Source of the DNA: Microbulbifer taiwanensis | GTDB lineage: Bacteria > Pseudomonadota > Gammaproteobacteria > Pseudomonadales > Cellvibrionaceae | Length of the DNA stretch: 64,000 nt | Direction of reading: 5' to 3' | Assembly (NCBI RefSeq): GCF_014904815.1 | Contig: NZ_JACZFR010000028.1 | Location: forward strand, 1-64,000 | In this document: piece after piece, positions 45,471 through 54,002 of the stretch | Layout of the letters: the number at the start of each line of letters is the position of its first letter | How positions within the stretch are numbered: position 1 is the stretch's first letter | Made by a program: the position numbers and the translations under genes | Notes under the pieces: generated by a model | Databases searched by the model: none | What the model was told of the DNA's origin: nothing | Seen by the model: only the letters and a program-made list of their open reading frames with translations

Positions 45471-47747
45471 TTACAGGTCGTAGGTCAGCTCGACGCCCAT
45501 TACCCGGCCCTTGTTCAGCGGGGTGAATGTTGCACCGACACCACCGAGCGTAGGCGGCAGCTGGGTGTTGTTGCCTTCACTCAGTTCGTCCAGCATGTTC
45601 CTGCCGAACAGCGCCAGGCGGTAGTTGCCGGCATCCGGCACGAAGCCGATGCTGAAGTCGAGCATATCCACTTCCGACAGCATACCGCGGTTGTTATCGG
45701 TGTAGGGCGAGGTATCGCGGTGGTTGAAATTGATACGCGAAGTCAGGGTACCGACGGAACCCAGGGCCAGGTCGTGCACCAGGCCGACGCCGTAGGTCCA
45801 GGGGGCCAGGCGCGGAATATCCAGGCCCAGATCGACGTCGTTCACCAGGCCGTCGCCACTGATATCGCCATTGACGCTGTCATAATCGCCATCGACATAG
45901 CCCAGGTTAACGGAGAGCAGCAGGCTGTCACTGACCGCCGCCAATGCTTCAAACTCGGCACCGAGAATGGTGGCATCGGCAGTATTGCGAATAATCTGCG
46001 CAACACCGGTCAGTGCGTCCGGGAGGTTCTCCTCCCGCTGCATATCGTCGATGGTGTTGTGGAACAACGCCATATTGGTGCGCAAACGGCTGTCCAGCCA
46101 CTCGGCCTTGGCCCCTATCTCGAAGCTGGCCTGCTCTTCCTGATCGGTTACCTGAGGCTGATAGGGCATGCCAGTTGCAGGATTGATACCCGCATTACGG
46201 AAGTTGTAGCCACCACTGCGGAAGCCCTTGGTCCAGAAACTGTACAGCTGCGCATCGTCGCTCAGATTCCACTGCAGGCCCACCTTGGGTGTAAAGGCGC
46301 TCCAGGATTCACTGCCCTCGAAGTCGTAGGCGGCACAGCCGTCAAGACTGCACAGGTTCAAGGGGATAGTTGCGATCTTCGCATCCTTGTCCTCGGTGGA
46401 ATAGCGGCCGCCCAGAGTCAGCACCCAGGCATCATTCAGGTCGACATCGGCCTGCGCAAAGACACCCAGCGCCTGGTGGTCCTGGGTACCCCCGCCGGTA
46501 ATATCGACAGCGCCGCCCGACAACAGGCGGTTTTCCAGGTAATCGATATCCTGGCTGAACCAGTAGACACCGGTGGTCAGTGCCGTGGCGCCGAAGCGAC
46601 CGGCGTAGCGCAATTCATTGGAGACCTGGCTCTGCTCGATTGAGGTGTTGGCGTGGAATCCGAATACTGGCAGGGAATCGATATCCCCCAGGCCGATGGC
46701 GTCGTACTCGCGCCAGGCAAGGATATTGGTAATGGTGCCATTGCCGAAGGCCACATCCTGGTTGAACTCGGCGATCACCTGGCTCCACTCGTCCTCCTGG
46801 TAACCCTCCTCGTCCTGGGCCACCTGGAAGGAATCGTCGCTGTTGTCCCAGTCGGTGATGCCGAAGGCACCCGCTATCTGGGTCGCGCTGGGATAAACGT
46901 CGGTACCTACGATCAGCATATCGCTGCCGCGGTTCTGCGCCACAACGCCGTCGGAATCCATCCTGCCGTGCTCCATACGCACCAGCAAATCCGCAGTTTC
47001 GCTCAGCTGCACGCTGAAGCTCGGGCGTATAAACCAGGTATCGGAAGCGCCGGCGTTGTCATTGCCCGTGGCCACATTCTCAAACCAGCCCTGGTCGTTG
47101 TTGTAGTAAGCGGTCAGGCGGCCGTTGACGCTATCGGAAATGGCGCCATTGACGGTCATGGCTGCAATACTGTCCAGGTTATCGGTGGTGGACACCTTGA
47201 AGCGGCTGGTGAACTCCTCGCTCGGCCGGGCCGTCTTGATGACCACCGCACCACCGGTCACATTGCGGCCGAACAGCAACCCCTGGGGGCCGCGCAGCAC
47301 TTCGATGCCTTCCAGGTCGAACAGATCGGTCACCACACCGGCGTTGACCCCCAGGTACATGCCGTCGACGAAGACACCCACGGTCGGGTCTATGGACGGA
47401 ATCGAGCTGTTAACCCCCAGGCCGCGCACAGTGAAGTTAGCGGTGTTCTTGACCGTGCCCACATCGTCCAGCTGCACATTGGGCATCTTGAAGGCCAGGC
47501 TCTGCAGGTCTTTGGTCTGCAGGGCCTCCAGTTGATCGCCGGAATAGGCGGTGGCCGCCACGGGCACTTCCTGCAGCTTCTCGGCGTCGGCGCGCTTGCG
47601 CGCGGTGACTTCCACCTCTTCCATAATGGTGCTCACCGAACCCTCGGCGGCATAGGTGGTGTGGGCACCGCTGGCCAGCCACAGGGTAGCGACTGAACAG
47701 GCGGAAGCCAGTACAGCATGGTTTTTCATATTGAACGGACGTCCCAT
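45471..47747 (-). CDS. TonB-dependent receptor
   Basis: A 758-residue outer-membrane receptor. Start ATG 47747 with GGAG at 7 bp; the frame extends upstream to 47936 but adds unlikely sequence. Signal peptide about residues 6-36 ending THTTYA. The N terminus has the TonB-box-like region VEVTARKRADAEKLQEVPVA, plug with VRGLGVNSSIPSIDPTVGVF and VLRGPQGLLFGRNVTGGAVV, and the last strand RVMGVELTYDL. The sequence type is common in marine and sphingomonad genomes, with varied plant- or algal-polymer and unknown substrates. No substrate-processing genes are adjacent. Confidence 0.9.
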   Translation of the reverse strand: MGRPFNMKNHAVLASACSVATLWLASGAHTTYAAEGSVSTIMEEVEVTARKRADAEKLQEVPVAATAYSGDQLEALQTKDLQSLAFKMPNVQLDDVGTVKNTANFTVRGLGVNSSIPSIDPTVGVFVDGMYLGVNAGVVTDLFDLEGIEVLRGPQGLLFGRNVTGGAVVIKTARPSEEFTSRFKVSTTDNLDSIAAMTVNGAISDSVNGRLTAYYNNDQGWFENVATGNDNAGASDTWFIRPSFSVQLSETADLLVRMEHGRMDSDGVVAQNRGSDMLIVGTDVYPSATQIAGAFGITDWDNSDDSFQVAQDEEGYQEDEWSQVIAEFNQDVAFGNGTITNILAWREYDAIGLGDIDSLPVFGFHANTSIEQSQVSNELRYAGRFGATALTTGVYWFSQDIDYLENRLLSGGAVDITGGGTQDHQALGVFAQADVDLNDAWVLTLGGRYSTEDKDAKIATIPLNLCSLDGCAAYDFEGSESWSAFTPKVGLQWNLSDDAQLYSFWTKGFRSGGYNFRNAGINPATGMPYQPQVTDQEEQASFEIGAKAEWLDSRLRTNMALFHNTIDDMQREENLPDALTGVAQIIRNTADATILGAEFEALAAVSDSLLLSVNLGYVDGDYDSVNGDISGDGLVNDVDLGLDIPRLAPWTYGVGLVHDLALGSVGTLTSRINFNHRDTSPYTDNNRGMLSEVDMLDFSIGFVPDAGNYRLALFGRNMLDELSEGNNTQLPPTLGGVGATFTPLNKGRVMGVELTYDL

Positions 47748-47867
47748 CTTTTCTCTCCATTGCTTTATATTTTTTATATCCAGCAACGGACCTACAGCGA
47801 TCGGTACACAACAACCCCTTGTGCTTTTGTATTTTGGGATTCCGACCAGAAGACCGCGCTGATACAT

Positions 47868-47897
47868 CGTCACCGGTATCGGTCGACACCGGTGACG
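47868..47897. promoter_or_regulatory. Paired CACCGGT operator upstream of the TonB receptor
   Basis: The perfect inverted repeat CGTCACCGGT / ACCGGTGACG with a 10-bp spacer lies about 120-150 bp before the receptor start. Each arm contains CACCGGT in the same orientation, with centres 16 bp apart, so each is itself a near-palindrome of the GACACCGGTGAC type bound by LacI-family repressors. No such regulator is adjacent. The rest of 47748-48072 shows no gene. Confidence 0.5.
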
Positions 47898-48072
47898 GTA
47901 GAAGATTACAGGGTCACCCCAATCGGCGAAAGTCAATTTATCACCGATTGCAGGGAAAATTGCCCGGTTTGTCTGGAAAGGGAGATTAAATCCGTCGAGC
48001 CATTGAGGGAGACTCTATTGGCCGTAAAACTGCACCCTTTAAGGGCATTGACCAGGGGCAGTGATCGGCCTC

Positions 48073-49404
48073 TCAGTCGTTCTGTTTGCGCAGCTGCTCT
48101 TCGCGGCTCTTGCGAAAATTGATCACATAACTGCGACTCAGTCGGTCGTGGATCAAGTTGCCGCCGAGGAAGCAGTTGATCAGCCAGCCCACCTTGAACA
48201 GCGGCAGGGTTAAAATGAAACTGACTAATCTCCAGAGCCCGTGCAGGTAGCCTATGCGTTTGAACTGCCGGTTGGTCACCTTGTAGCCCAGCAGGTATTT
48301 GCCCGGCGTCGCCTGCCAGGGAGAGCACTCGGCAATCCAGGCCAGCAGCAGGTAGCCGAGCACAGCAATGGAAAACGCTATTAAACTGGCATCCGTCTCG
48401 GTTTTCCCCAGGGCTTTCATCATTACCGCCGAGCTAACAAGGCCCAATGTGACATAAATAAGAAAGATATCCAGCAACACGGCGAAGGCGCGCGCGAGCA
48501 GATGACCGAAATAGTAAAAATCCAGGTTCTCCTCGGGGGCCTGGCTCTTCTGCCTGACCAGCTTGCGGCCTCCGCGCAGGCCCCTGGCCGGGTCCGGGCC
48601 CGGCGTTTCCTCCTGTATTGACTGGAAAATCGCATCGGCCAGCTTCTCGTCGAACTGCCGGTATAAATGACCCCGGTTGCCGGACCAGTCAAATAGCAGA
48701 TCGCAGTAGGTCAGGATACTGTTGGCGATCTGAGGGTGGCGCCGGTTCTCGCGGCCCTGCCGTTCCAGCTTCAGGCGTGCCAAATGCTCGAAGACTCCCA
48801 GCCCCAGGTTCCAGTTGAACTCCTCTTCGAGCATATAGGGCGTTTCGGCGAGAAAGCGCCAGAATTCCTCCCGATTGATGCGGTCGCTTTCCAGCAACTG
48901 ATCAACCCGGCTCAGCACCCGATGGTACTCATCGATTCGCTGCTGCTGTTCCGCTTCTTCTTCAGCGCACCGCCGCTCCTCCTCTAAGCGCCGGTGGTGA
49001 TCTTCGCTAACTGCGGGAGGCTGGCGCTCGCTGTTGGAAGACTCCTCTGGACCGGAACCCCCGCCCGCCATCGATGCGGACACCGCCCCGTCCAACTCTA
49101 CCGCCATCTCGGGTTGAGCGCTCTCAACTGGTTGCAGTTCTTCCACTGGCAGCAAACTTTTTACCGGCTGAGGGCTGTCTACCGGCTGAGGACTGTCTAC
49201 CGGCTGAGGGCTCTCAATCGGCTGAGGGACTGCCGCCGGGCGGCTCTCGACGATACTCAGCGCCCGCTTGTAGGCCGCGTGCAACTGCTGGAACTCCTGC
49301 GGCTTCTCGTCCGGCCGCGTCTGCTTCAGCTTCTTCGCATAGGCGCGCTTGATCGCGCGCGGGTCGTCGCAGGGATCTATGTCCAGAACTGCCCAGGGAT
49401 TCAT
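48073..49404 (-). CDS. J-domain and RDD-family membrane protein
   Basis: A 443-residue protein. Residues 1-55 are a J-like domain (NPWAVLDIDPCDDPRAIKRA, then YAKKLKQTRPDEKPQEFQQL). The signature HPD is replaced by RPD. A repetitive proline/glutamine segment (SPQPVDSPQPV and variants, about 60-105) follows, then a charged coiled-coil region. Residues about 270-440 are an RDD domain with four membrane helices (FAVLLDIFLIYVTLGLV and others). The ATG at 49404 overlaps the hscC stop codon (TGATG), so the two are translated together. A J domain would let it recruit HscC to the inner membrane. Confidence 0.82.
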   Translation of the reverse strand: MNPWAVLDIDPCDDPRAIKRAYAKKLKQTRPDEKPQEFQQLHAAYKRALSIVESRPAAVPQPIESPQPVDSPQPVDSPQPVKSLLPVEELQPVESAQPEMAVELDGAVSASMAGGGSGPEESSNSERQPPAVSEDHHRRLEEERRCAEEEAEQQQRIDEYHRVLSRVDQLLESDRINREEFWRFLAETPYMLEEEFNWNLGLGVFEHLARLKLERQGRENRRHPQIANSILTYCDLLFDWSGNRGHLYRQFDEKLADAIFQSIQEETPGPDPARGLRGGRKLVRQKSQAPEENLDFYYFGHLLARAFAVLLDIFLIYVTLGLVSSAVMMKALGKTETDASLIAFSIAVLGYLLLAWIAECSPWQATPGKYLLGYKVTNRQFKRIGYLHGLWRLVSFILTLPLFKVGWLINCFLGGNLIHDRLSRSYVINFRKSREEQLRKQND

Positions 49405-51095
49405 CAGATCCAATCCTCGCCGTCGAAGCGGTCGAGTATCTCCTGCAGGCTGGCCCGGGCCTTTTTAATCTCCGCCGGGTTCTGGCCCTCCAGTATCCGG
49501 TCGAAGTTTCCCAGGAGCTGGGCAATATAGTCCCGCTGTTCGCCCAAACTGGATTCATAGAGGCGCTCGCCACGGGCGATCAGTGCGCGGTTCTGCTCGT
49601 CTTCGCGGGGGTGGAACTTGAGCCTGGCGAGCTTTTCCAGCGAACTGGCTTTTTCCTCTTCGCTCAGCGCGCCGGGGGTAAATTCGATCAGCTTGTTGAA
49701 GGTCTTGCCGGAGGAGACCACGGTGACATCCACTTCCAGCAGACCATTCATATCGTAGCTGTAGCGGATATCCACCGCCTCCTCACCCTTGGGGCCCTTG
49801 GGAACAGGCACGCTCATCTCACCCAGGTAGACGTTCTTCTTCACCAGCCGATTCTCGCCCTGGAAGACGTCCACGCGCACCTCTGTCTGGTTTTCGTGGG
49901 CGGTCCAGACCCGGCGCACCACGCTGATGGGCACCACGGTATTGCGCTCGATGATGGGCAGGAAATACTCGCCCTGCTCCGGACTGTCCTGATTGATGAT
50001 CCCGGTACCCAGGGTATAGGGGCAGACATCGGTGAGCACTATATCGTCCAGCGCCGCATTTCTGGATTTGAGGCCGGCCTGTATGGCCGCTCCCATCGCC
50101 ACCACCGTATCCGGGTCCAGGTGGCAGGACGGCAGGCGGCCGAACATGCGCCCGACCATGGAGCGGAACAGGGCCAGGCGGGTGGAACCGCCCACCAACA
50201 CCACCTCGTCGAGTTTCTGTGGCGGCAGGTCGGCATCGCGCATGGCGCGCTCTATCGGCCGTTTGGTGCGCAGCATCAGCGGGGTACTGACCTTCTCAAA
50301 CCACTCGGCAGTCACCTGCCATTCGGCTTTGCGCGAGCCGAGCTCCAGCTCCAGGCACTGCCCGGACTGCTGGCTGATGCGGCGCTTGGCGGTTTCCATC
50401 TGCATATACAGGTTCTGCAACTGGCGCGGCGTGAGGGTGTTCCTGTCGAGCTCGAACTCGCGCAACACACTGTCGATCATCGCCTCGACAAAGTCCTCTC
50501 CACCGAGGAAATTGTCACCGGCGCTGGCGTGCACCTCCATGACACCGTCGAAAAATTCCAGTATGGATACATCGAAGGTGCCGCCACCCATATCGAGGAT
50601 CAGGAAATTGCCCTCGCGCTTTTCGTGCAGGCCGTAGGCGATGGCCGCCGCAGTGGGCTCGTTGATCAGCCGCTCCACCTTCAATCCGGCCAGTTCTCCG
50701 GCGAGCTTGGTGGCGTGGCGTTGGTTGTCATTGAAATAGGCCGGCACGCTGATCACCGCCTCGGTGACCTCCTCGCCCAGGTAGGCCTCGGCATCCTCTT
50801 TCAGCGAGCGCAGTACCAGCGCAGACAGTTCGGTGGCGCTGAACAGTTGCCGGCCGAGCTTGACCTTGTGATCGGTGCCCATCAATCGCTTGAAGGCGGC
50901 GACGGTGCTGTCGCTGTGGTTGATCAGCCGCTCTTTGGCTGTTCTGCCCACCACCAGTTTGCCGGAGTCGTCCAGGCCGACCACCGAAGGCGTCAACACC
51001 TCGCCCAGGCGGTTGGGTATCAGGGTCACTTCCCCTTCCGCCAGTACACCACAGGCGCTGTTGGTAGTCCCCAGATCGATACCGATTACGGCCAT
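49404..51095 (-). CDS. hscC: Hsp70-family chaperone HscC
   Basis: A 563-residue Hsp70 homologue, shorter than DnaK and typical of HscC. ATPase domain: IGIDLGTTNSACGV, LINEPTAAAIAYGLHE, LILDMGGGTFDVSILEFFDG and VVLVGGSTRL. The substrate-binding region is reduced and begins near DVCPYTLGTGI. GGAGGGGG lies 6 bp before the ATG. HscC in E. coli works with the J protein DjlC, a membrane protein; here the adjacent J/RDD protein is the likely partner. Upstream are a cupin and pdxH in the same direction. Confidence 0.93.
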   Translation of the reverse strand: MAVIGIDLGTTNSACGVLAEGEVTLIPNRLGEVLTPSVVGLDDSGKLVVGRTAKERLINHSDSTVAAFKRLMGTDHKVKLGRQLFSATELSALVLRSLKEDAEAYLGEEVTEAVISVPAYFNDNQRHATKLAGELAGLKVERLINEPTAAAIAYGLHEKREGNFLILDMGGGTFDVSILEFFDGVMEVHASAGDNFLGGEDFVEAMIDSVLREFELDRNTLTPRQLQNLYMQMETAKRRISQQSGQCLELELGSRKAEWQVTAEWFEKVSTPLMLRTKRPIERAMRDADLPPQKLDEVVLVGGSTRLALFRSMVGRMFGRLPSCHLDPDTVVAMGAAIQAGLKSRNAALDDIVLTDVCPYTLGTGIINQDSPEQGEYFLPIIERNTVVPISVVRRVWTAHENQTEVRVDVFQGENRLVKKNVYLGEMSVPVPKGPKGEEAVDIRYSYDMNGLLEVDVTVVSSGKTFNKLIEFTPGALSEEEKASSLEKLARLKFHPREDEQNRALIARGERLYESSLGEQRDYIAQLLGNFDRILEGQNPAEIKKARASLQEILDRFDGEDWI

Positions 51096-51148
51096 GACTA
51101 TCCCCCTCCGACAAATGGAACTATTCGAATAAAAATCTGGCGATTATT

Positions 51149-51421
51149 TTAAGTGGCCTTGTAACCGTATAACCAGCGCGCAGTCACACTGCCGGTATTG
51201 CGCACCGAGTGGTGCGCGCCGGCGGGGATCAGGAGCTCCTCGCCGATCTGCGGCCGGTGCACCCGCCCGTCTATCTCGACTTCCAGCGCCCCCTCCACCA
51301 GCATCAGGAGCTCGTCGGTGCGATGTACGAAATCCTCCCAGCATTGTCCGGGCGGATCCACCCACAGATCGCAACTGAAACCGCGCGCGGCCCAGCCCTT
51401 CTCGACGGATTTCCTGTCCAT
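51149..51421 (-). CDS. Small cupin-domain protein
   Basis: A 90-residue single-domain cupin (RTDELLMLVEGALEVEIDGR, then GEELLIPAGAHHSVRNTG), with the metal-ligand positions mostly aspartate/glutamate/histidine. The frame is open to 51532, but ATG 51421 with GGGGGAG upstream is well supported. It lies 31 bp after pdxH and 53 bp before hscC. Function not assigned. Confidence 0.85.
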   Translation of the reverse strand: MDRKSVEKGWAARGFSCDLWVDPPGQCWEDFVHRTDELLMLVEGALEVEIDGRVHRPQIGEELLIPAGAHHSVRNTGSVTARWLYGYKAT

Positions 51422-51452
51422 GACTCCCCCCTGCCGGAAACGGCGGCCCGCA

Positions 51453-52091
51453 TCAGGGCGAAAGCCGCTCCACTTTCCACTGGCCACCGTCCGCGGCGCG
51501 ATAGATAAAGCGGTCGTGCAATCGACTGGCACCGCCCTGCCAGAACTCCACCGCGTCCGGGATCACCCGGTAGCCACCCCAGAAATCCGGCAGTGGGATT
51601 TCATCTTCACCGTAGCGCGATCTGACTGACTCGAACTGCCGCTGCAGCTGTGCGCGGTCGGGCAGCGGCTCGCTCTGCTGCGAGGCCCAGGCGGCCAGCT
51701 GGCTGTCCCGCGGGCGGGTGCGGAAATAGGCGAGCGCCTCCTCCCGCTCCACCGGCACCGCGTGCCCGTAGACAATGACCTGGCGCTCCAGTGACTGCCA
51801 CGGAAACAGGAGTGAAACTTTGGCGTTGGCCGCGATATCCCGCGCCTTGTGGCTGTTGAGGTTGGTGTAGAAAACGAAGCCGCGCTCGTCAAAACCCTTC
51901 AGCAGCACTATGCGCTGCGACGGCTGGCCACTGGCATCGGCAGTGGACAGGCACATGGAGCTGGGATCGGTGAGATCCGCCTCCACTGCTTCACCCAGCC
52001 ACTGGCGGAACTGCTCTACCGGGCCCTCTTTGAGATCGGCGCGGCGCAGGCCGCCGCGCAGGTATTCCCGGCGCCATTGATCGATTTCCAT
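51453..52091 (-). CDS. pdxH: Pyridoxamine/pyridoxine 5'-phosphate oxidase
   Basis: PdxH is the FMN enzyme that makes pyridoxal 5'-phosphate. The 212-residue protein shows the family pattern: RREYLRGGLRRADL at the start, STADASGQPSQRIVLLKGFD, FVFYTNLNSHKARDI, WQSLERQVIVYG, RPRDSQLAAWASQQSEPL and the C-terminal RLHDRFIYR. ATG 52091 with AAGGAAG upstream; the open frame to 52334 is not coding. Completes the B6 pathway with pdxJ elsewhere in the window. Confidence 0.96.
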   Translation of the reverse strand: MEIDQWRREYLRGGLRRADLKEGPVEQFRQWLGEAVEADLTDPSSMCLSTADASGQPSQRIVLLKGFDERGFVFYTNLNSHKARDIAANAKVSLLFPWQSLERQVIVYGHAVPVEREEALAYFRTRPRDSQLAAWASQQSEPLPDRAQLQRQFESVRSRYGEDEIPLPDFWGGYRVIPDAVEFWQGGASRLHDRFIYRAADGGQWKVERLSP

Positions 52092-52317
52092 TGTGTGACT
52101 TCCTTTGTTACTCAGCGGTGAAGTGTACTTAGTCCCGGCCCATTTCCCAATCGTGCGCAGACGGGCAGCTGTCGCGCAAATTTCCTTTCGCGACCGCGGA
52201 CTATTCTCAATTATCCTGCGATTTTCAGGATTCATAAGCAGACTCTGCGGACGCTTGCGCCCCCTGCCGGCGGCCGCTAGGCTCCTTGCACTTTCAATTT
52301 GCCAAGGAAATAGCGGA

Positions 52318-53922
52318 ATGTCCTCTGCACCCACATGTGCTCAAGTGTTGATGCGCCTGCTGCGCGAATACCAGGTGGAAAAGGTTTTCGGCATCCCCGG
52401 TGTCCACACCATCGAGCTGTACCGCGGACTGCCCGGCAGCGACCTGCAACATATCACCCCGCGCCACGAACAGGGCGCCGCCTTTATGGCCGACGGCTAC
52501 GCCCGCGCCAGCGGCAGGCCGGGTGTCTGTTTCCTGATCACGGGCCCGGGGCTGACCAACGCCGCCACCGCCATGGCCCAGGCCTACTCCGACTCAGTGC
52601 CCATGCTGGTCATCAGTGCCGTCAACCGCCGCGAGGACCTGGGTATGGGCCGCGGGCGTCTGCACGAGCTGCCACGCCAGAGTGATGCCAGCCGCGGCTT
52701 CTGCATCTGGCAGCACACGCTGACCCAGGCGGAGCAGCTGCCGGAGGTGATCGCCCGCGCCTTTCAATTACTCTCCTCGAGCCGCCCGGGACCGGTGCAT
52801 ATCGAAATACCCATCGACCTGTTCTCGGCGTCCATGCCGGGCCGACTGGAAGATTACCGCGCCAGCCCGCAGCCACAGCTGCCCGCCGCCGGGGCCGGGG
52901 GCATGGCCACCGCGACCGAGTGGCTGCAAGGCGCCGAGCGCCCGGCAATACTGCTCGGCGGCGGTGCCCAGGCCGCCGGCGCCGAGGCCACCCGGCTGGC
53001 GGAAAAACTGGCCGCCCCGGTTTTCCTGTCCCTGGCCGCCAAGGGCGTGGTCGACGAACGCCACCCGCTGTGCGGCGGCGCCAACCTGAGCTTTGACTGT
53101 GCCCGCGCGCGGGTGGAGAACGCCGACGTGATATTGGCGGTGGGCACCGAACTGGCGGAAACCGACCGCAATCTGGTGCGCGACAACTACGCCTTCAAAG
53201 GCAGGCTGATCCGCGTCGATATAGATCCGGCCCAACTGGTGTGCAACGCCCGGCCGGACCTGGCCATCTGCGCCGACGCGCGAGAGACCCTGAAGCAATT
53301 GGACGACACCCTGTCCGCCCGCGGCGAAGGGGTGCGCAAGGTCGCCGAAGAGGAGCTGGCGCAGATACTGCGGGACTGCCGCGGCGAGTGGTGGGACGGC
53401 TCCGAGGCGCGCTTCCCCTGGGTAGAGGCGCTGCGCGCGGCGCTGCCGGAGGATGGCATACTGGTCACCGACTCCACCCAGCTGGCCTACAACACCAACC
53501 ACGCCCTGCCCCTGTACAGCCCGCGCAGCCATCTCACCTGCACTACCGGCTACGGCACCCTGGGTTTTGCCCTGCCCGCGGCCATAGGCGCCAGGCTCTC
53601 GGGCGGGCGCGAGGTGCTGGCACTGATCGGCGACGGCGGCCTGATGTTTACCCTGGGCGAGCTGGCGGTGGCGGTGGAACAGCAGCTGCCGCTGCCGATA
53701 CTGGTGTGGAACAATGCGGGCTACGGCGAGATCCGCGACTTTATGGACGAGGCGGAGGTGCCCCAGGAGGGCGTCAACCTGCGCACGCCGGACTTCGTCG
53801 CCCTGGCCAGATCCTTCGGCGCCGAGGGCTGCCGCATCGATAAGCCGGAGCAGTTGGGAAGCGCCGTAGCCGAAGCCCTGAATAGAAAGACTCCGACCCT
53901 GATCGAAATCACCGCCCCGTAG
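52318..53922 (+). CDS. ThDP-dependent decarboxylase/acetolactate-synthase-like enzyme
   Basis: A 534-residue thiamine-diphosphate enzyme in three domains: pyrimidine-binding (VEKVFGIPGVHTIELYRGLP, catalytic glutamate in RHEQGAAFMADGYARASG), central (PAILLGGGAQAAGAEA), and diphosphate-binding with the GDGGLMFTLGELAVAVEQQLP motif followed by NNAGYGEI. It resembles the 5-guanidino-2-oxopentanoate decarboxylase group (RGRLHELPRQ segment) rather than IlvB, and a dehydrogenase for the aldehyde product follows. That suggests a 2-keto-acid decarboxylation step in arginine-type catabolism; substrate is inference. Its TAG stop codon lies in a palindromic repeat. Confidence 0.8.
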   Translation: MSSAPTCAQVLMRLLREYQVEKVFGIPGVHTIELYRGLPGSDLQHITPRHEQGAAFMADGYARASGRPGVCFLITGPGLTNAATAMAQAYSDSVPMLVISAVNRREDLGMGRGRLHELPRQSDASRGFCIWQHTLTQAEQLPEVIARAFQLLSSSRPGPVHIEIPIDLFSASMPGRLEDYRASPQPQLPAAGAGGMATATEWLQGAERPAILLGGGAQAAGAEATRLAEKLAAPVFLSLAAKGVVDERHPLCGGANLSFDCARARVENADVILAVGTELAETDRNLVRDNYAFKGRLIRVDIDPAQLVCNARPDLAICADARETLKQLDDTLSARGEGVRKVAEEELAQILRDCRGEWWDGSEARFPWVEALRAALPEDGILVTDSTQLAYNTNHALPLYSPRSHLTCTTGYGTLGFALPAAIGARLSGGREVLALIGDGGLMFTLGELAVAVEQQLPLPILVWNNAGYGEIRDFMDEAEVPQEGVNLRTPDFVALARSFGAEGCRIDKPEQLGSAVAEALNRKTPTLIEITAP

Positions 53923-53972
53923 AGTGCGCCTTGCGCACCATTGCCATGGCGGTGCGCACGGCGCACCCTACG
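53918..53972. repeat. Palindrome carrying the decarboxylase stop codon
   Basis: Arms CGTAGAGTGCGCCTTGCGCA and TGCGCACGGCGCACCCTACG surround a short centre. The stop codon of the decarboxylase gene (TAG, 53920-53922) is the start of the left arm. The structure resembles dispersed GTAGGGTGCGCC-type repeats; no second copy is in the window. Confidence 0.7.
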
Positions 53973-54002
53973 GCACAAGACGAGCCGACATAGAGAATAC
54001 CC

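Noticed and set aside
49611-51152. 513-residue open frame on the plus strand
   Set aside because: Antisense of hscC; histidine/leucine/glutamine-rich shadow.
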